From Clostridium sp. UBA6758 (GTDB lineage: Bacteria > Bacillota > Clostridia > Clostridiales > Clostridiaceae), in the NCBI GenBank assembly GCA_002453475.1, contig DKGY01000097.1:1-8192 (forward strand): a stretch of 8,192 bases of DNA, written 5' to 3'. Position numbers and translations under genes: made by a program. The notes below the pieces were generated by a model. That model worked only from the letters and a program-made list of their open reading frames with translations, was not told the origin of the DNA and searched no databases. This document shows positions 6,473 through 8,192 of the stretch, one piece after another (the stretch's first letter is position 1; every line of letters starts with the position of its first letter).

Positions 6473-6769
6473 ATGGAACCAAATAAAGATATATCATTAG
6501 AAAATAAAAAGAGTTTTATTACGTTGGAAAATAGAAAAAAGATGACTTTGGATGGGGTTTTAGAAATATTAAGCTTCAATGATGAACAGATACTCATAAT
6601 AACTGTGTTGGGAGATATGGATATCAGAGGCGAAGAGTTAAAGATGACCAAGCTAGATGTCCAAAATGGAGATGTGGTAATAACGGGGAAAATATCTTAT
6701 GTAGTATATACAAGCGAAGAAAAGAGACCAAAGAAGCAAAATAGTATTATTTCTAAAATATTTAGGTGA
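6473..6769 (+). CDS. yabP: Sporulation protein YabP
   Basis: YabP is a small, mother-cell-expressed protein required for sporulation in B. subtilis. Its family also includes YqfC-like proteins, and its biochemical role is not established. From ATG 6473 the product has 98 residues, close to the 100 of B. subtilis YabP. It carries the family core: SLENRKKM-like N-terminal turns (ENRKKMTLDGV), a strand-rich middle with ILIITVLGDMDIRGEELKMTKLD and the NGDVVITGKISYVVY strand pair, then a basic tail. There is no signal peptide or membrane helix. The longer frame from 6446 (107 residues) adds MFLRFKGDI, lacks an SD and is unlikely. yabQ starts seven bases after the TGA stop and its SD overlaps that stop, so the two are probably made together. 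Confidence 0.92.
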   Translation: MEPNKDISLENKKSFITLENRKKMTLDGVLEILSFNDEQILIITVLGDMDIRGEELKMTKLDVQNGDVVITGKISYVVYTSEEKRPKKQNSIISKIFR

Positions 6770-6770
6770 T
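6764..6770 (+). promoter_or_regulatory. SD of yabQ overlapping the yabP stop codon
   Basis: AGGTGAT complements the 3' end of 16S rRNA in its 5'-AGGTGATC part, without the usual GGAGG core. It contains the yabP stop TGA (6767-6769). It lies 6 bases ahead of ATG 6777. This arrangement suggests translational coupling of yabQ to yabP. Confidence 0.55.
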
Positions 6771-6776
6771 TAAGTT

Positions 6777-7169
6777 ATGATATTTGATATGGGTAGACAA
6801 ATAACATTATTTATATTCTCCTTACTTAGTGGAATGCTAGTTGGTATTTTCTTTGATGTATATAGAGTAATAAGAGGCTTTCAAGAGCCTGGAACTATCA
6901 TAACAGCAATACAGGATATGCTATTCTGGATATTAACTGGTATTATAGTGTTTATTTTTATGATGTATACAAATTATGCTTATATGAGCTTTAATGTATT
7001 TGTATATAATTTCATTGGATTATTTATATATTTTAAATTATTTAGTAATATATTTATATTAGGATATGGAAGTATGTTAAATGTTATATTAACTATTTTT
7101 AGAGTAATATTTTACTATATTTTCTATCCTATAAGAATTATTTTTAGCAAAATAACAAAAAAAATATAA
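6777..7169 (+). CDS. yabQ: Spore cortex biosynthesis membrane protein YabQ
   Basis: YabQ is a polytopic membrane protein of the sporulating mother cell, needed for cortex formation in B. subtilis. The product has 130 residues, of which a large share is hydrophobic, with four probable membrane segments at about 8-28, 46-65, 73-95 and 99-118. The conserved N-terminal pattern is visible: LSGMLVGIFFDVYRVIR, then a short hydrophilic loop and QDMLFWI. The protein ends soon after the fourth segment with a basic KITKKI tail. B. subtilis YabQ is much longer (~211 residues) with a soluble C-terminal part, so the clostridial form is short; this looks like a lineage difference, not a truncation, because the frame is clean. 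Its position right after yabP, with an overlapping stop and SD, supports the assignment. The molecular activity is unknown. Confidence 0.88.
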   Translation: MIFDMGRQITLFIFSLLSGMLVGIFFDVYRVIRGFQEPGTIITAIQDMLFWILTGIIVFIFMMYTNYAYMSFNVFVYNFIGLFIYFKLFSNIFILGYGSMLNVILTIFRVIFYYIFYPIRIIFSKITKKI

Positions 7170-7187
7170 AATTAATAATATTAAGGG

Positions 7188-7216
7188 TTGAAGAAAATAA
7201 AAATTCAAATTACAAT
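7188..7216 (+). promoter_or_regulatory. Candidate sigma-A promoter of divIC
   Basis: TTGAAG (7188-7193, first four bases of TTGACA) and TACAAT (7211-7216, 5 of 6 to TATAAT) are separated by exactly 17 bases. The start would be near 7223, giving a ~73-base leader. A vegetative promoter would let this division gene be expressed outside sporulation. No clear terminator separates it from yabQ. Confidence 0.5.
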
Positions 7217-7295
7217 ATAACTATAGGTTAATTTGGCTATATGGAAATAAAACCCATGTATATGTTACTATTTGTAATAAGGAAGGAAAATCAAT

Positions 7296-7562
7296 ATGAA
7301 GAAATTCAGCTTAAAAAAGATAGGTCTTTTACTTATAGCTCTTTACGTAGGCTTTACATTTATAAATCAACAAATAATAATGTTTAGGCAGCATAAAGAT
7401 ATTGATAACTATACTTCAGAGTTACAAGCAGCACAAGAGAAGAATCAAAAGTTACAGGATGAGATTAAACTATCACAAGATAGTAGGTATATAGAAAAAC
7501 TTGCAAGGGAAAAGCTTGGGTTAATTAAAGAAGGAGAATCTCCTGTAGTAGACAGTAAATAA
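7296..7562 (+). CDS. divIC: Septum formation initiator family protein, DivIC/FtsB-like
   Basis: DivIC is a bitopic division protein that joins FtsL and DivIB at the septum and helps activate septal peptidoglycan synthesis. The 88 residues show the family plan: a short basic cytoplasmic N-terminus (MKKFSLKK), one membrane helix at about 9-29, and an extracytoplasmic coiled coil at about 31-62 (heptads rich in L, I, Q, K and E). The conserved C-terminal motif RYIEKLAREKLGLIKEGE is at 64-81. The start is supported by AAGGA (7283-7287), eight bases ahead of ATG. The gene lies 126 bases after yabQ with a good sigma-A-type promoter between. In B. subtilis divIC holds the same place between yabQ and yabR. 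An assignment to the related FtsL is less likely given this synteny and the motif. Confidence 0.92.
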   Translation: MKKFSLKKIGLLLIALYVGFTFINQQIIMFRQHKDIDNYTSELQAAQEKNQKLQDEIKLSQDSRYIEKLAREKLGLIKEGESPVVDSK

Positions 7563-7571
7563 AGTGAAAAT

Positions 7572-7601
7572 TACTATGGCTAATTATTATTAGTTGTAGT
7601 A
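7572..7601 (+). repeat. Long hairpin in the divIC-yabR intergenic region
   Basis: Arms 7572-7584 and 7589-7601 pair over 13 bp (three of them G-T) around a 4-base TATT loop. No T-run follows, only an A/T-rich TATATAAATTT stretch, so it is a poor terminator. It starts ten bases after the divIC stop and lies 25 bases before the SD of the S1-domain gene. It could be an RNA processing or regulatory structure. Confidence 0.5.
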
Positions 7602-7643
7602 TATATAAATTTAAATTATAAATTTAAGGAGGGTCTTTTCAAT

Positions 7644-8060
7644 ATGACCTTAAAGGCTGGAAGCATTATAGAAGGTAAAGTAGTTAATATCACAAACTTT
7701 GGTGCATTTGTTGAAGTGGAAGGGAAAACAGGCTTAGTTCATATATCGGAAGTATCTGATGTATTTGTTAAGAATGTACATGACCATTTAAAAGAAAATG
7801 ATGTGGTTAAAGTTAAAGTCATATCTGTAGATGATAATGGTAAGATGAGCTTATCCATAAAACAAGCTGGTACACCTAAAAAATCTTTTAAACCTGTAGA
7901 TATAGATTGGGAAAAGGAAAAATCTAAAACTACAAGTGCAGGAAGTTTTGAAGATAGGATGTCAAAATTCTTAAAAGATAGTGAAGAAAGATTTCAAGAT
8001 CTTAAGAAACACCAAGATGGTGGAAAAGGTAGAGGATATAGCAGAAAAGGATATAATTAA
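7644..8060 (+). CDS. yabR: S1-domain RNA-binding protein, YabR family
   Basis: This is a 138-residue protein with one OB-fold S1 RNA-binding domain at residues ~5-74. It shows the standard strand pattern GSIIEGKVVNITNFGAFVEV, GLVHISEVSD and VKVKVISVDDNGKMSLSIK, as in ribosomal protein S1, polynucleotide phosphorylase and B. subtilis YabR/YugI (general stress protein 13). After it comes a charged linker with a conserved FEDRMSKFLKDSEERFQDLK helix. The tail is Gly/Arg/Lys-rich (GGKGRGYSRKGYN) and could add nonspecific RNA affinity. The SD AAGGAGGG (7626-7633) lies ten bases ahead of ATG. The gene is 81 bases downstream of divIC, probably in the same transcript, and is closed by a strong terminator. 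In B. subtilis spoIIE lies downstream (with tRNA genes between), but it is not in this window. The RNA target is unknown. Confidence 0.9.
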   Translation: MTLKAGSIIEGKVVNITNFGAFVEVEGKTGLVHISEVSDVFVKNVHDHLKENDVVKVKVISVDDNGKMSLSIKQAGTPKKSFKPVDIDWEKEKSKTTSAGSFEDRMSKFLKDSEERFQDLKKHQDGGKGRGYSRKGYN

Positions 8061-8080
8061 GCTTTATACCGAAAGGATTA

Positions 8081-8112
8081 AAGAGTGCTTTTTAAGCACT
8101 CTTATTTATTTT
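8081..8112 (+). terminator. Intrinsic terminator after yabR
   Basis: A perfect 10-bp stem, AAGAGTGCTT (8081-8090) with AAGCACTCTT (8094-8103), encloses a 3-base loop. A T-rich tail, TTATTTATTTT, follows. Confidence 0.88.
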
Positions 8113-8192
8113 AGTGTAAGTTAAACTAAAACATATATTTTATATATTTAGTTAATAAAAAATAAATAAAAAATAGAAAAAAACTATATAAA
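8113..8192. other. Gene-free A/T-rich end of window with a weak inverted repeat
   Basis: No coding frame is visible. Arms AACTAAA (8124-8130) and TTTAGTT (8147-8153) form a 7-bp inverted repeat around an A/T-rich core. By analogy with B. subtilis this would lead toward spoIIE, but I see no convincing Spo0A box or sigma-A promoter here. Confidence 0.4.

Noticed and set aside
6068..6651. Minus-strand open frames over rqcP and yabP (6068-6274, 6370-6651)
   Set aside because: They are antisense shadows of conserved genes, without SD sites or family resemblance.
7241..7394. Small + strand frame (MEIKPMYMLL...) overlapping the start of divIC in another frame
   Set aside because: No SD, low-complexity product, and most of it is an out-of-frame reading of divIC.
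7594..7622. TTGTAG - 17 bases - TATAAA as a promoter for yabR
   Set aside because: Transcription would begin within the SD, leaving no usable leader, and the -35 matches poorly.
1..8192. Search for mobile elements, CRISPR repeats, tRNA/rRNA genes, riboswitches or phage genes
   Set aside because: All intergenic spaces are short (at most ~205 bases) and explained by promoters, SD sites and terminators; nothing resembling these elements was seen.

Overview
The window is AT-rich, has very strong Shine-Dalgarno sites and no visible foreign insertion. It carries the conserved Firmicutes block mfd - (prsA) - spoVT - yabM/spoVB-like - yabN/mazG - hup - yabO/rqcP - yabP - yabQ - divIC - yabR. All genes lie on the + strand. 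The sporulation genes (spoVT, yabM/spoVB-like, yabP, yabQ), the base composition and the clostridial arrangement (prsA between mfd and spoVT, hup between mazG and yabO) point to an endospore-forming Clostridium or close relative. The species cannot be named from the sequence alone.

Layout: 1-635 is the C-terminal end of the transcription-repair coupling factor Mfd. 722-1723 is a PrsA-type parvulin lipoprotein, most likely starting at TTG, closed by an intrinsic terminator at 1738-1779. 1872-2420 is spoVT, preceded by a good sigma-G-type promoter and followed by a terminator at 2477-2520. 2626-5642 is a two-gene unit: a SpoVB/YabM-type polytopic flippase, then a YabN-type fusion of a tetrapyrrole-methylase domain with two MazG domains. 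5753-6028 encodes the nucleoid protein HU, with its own sigma-A-like promoter and terminator, so it behaves as a separate unit. 6135-7169 holds rqcP (yabO), yabP and yabQ, with yabP and yabQ apparently translationally coupled. 7296-7562 is divIC/ftsB-like with its own candidate sigma-A promoter. 7644-8060 is a YabR-type S1-domain protein followed by a strong terminator at 8081-8112. The last ~80 bases hold no gene.

Functionally the block mixes housekeeping roles (DNA repair, protein folding outside the membrane, nucleotide sanitation, nucleoid structure, ribosome rescue, division) with spore formation (forespore regulator SpoVT, spore-envelope proteins YabM/SpoVB-like, YabP and YabQ). The regulatory signals fit this: terminators and separate promoters isolate prsA, spoVT and hup from their neighbours.

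I found no previously undescribed system. The items most worth a second look are small-scale: repeated sites around the hup promoter, start-codon corrections for prsA and yabP, candidate sporulation promoters, the yabP/yabQ stop/SD overlap, and unexplained hairpins ahead of yabM and yabR.
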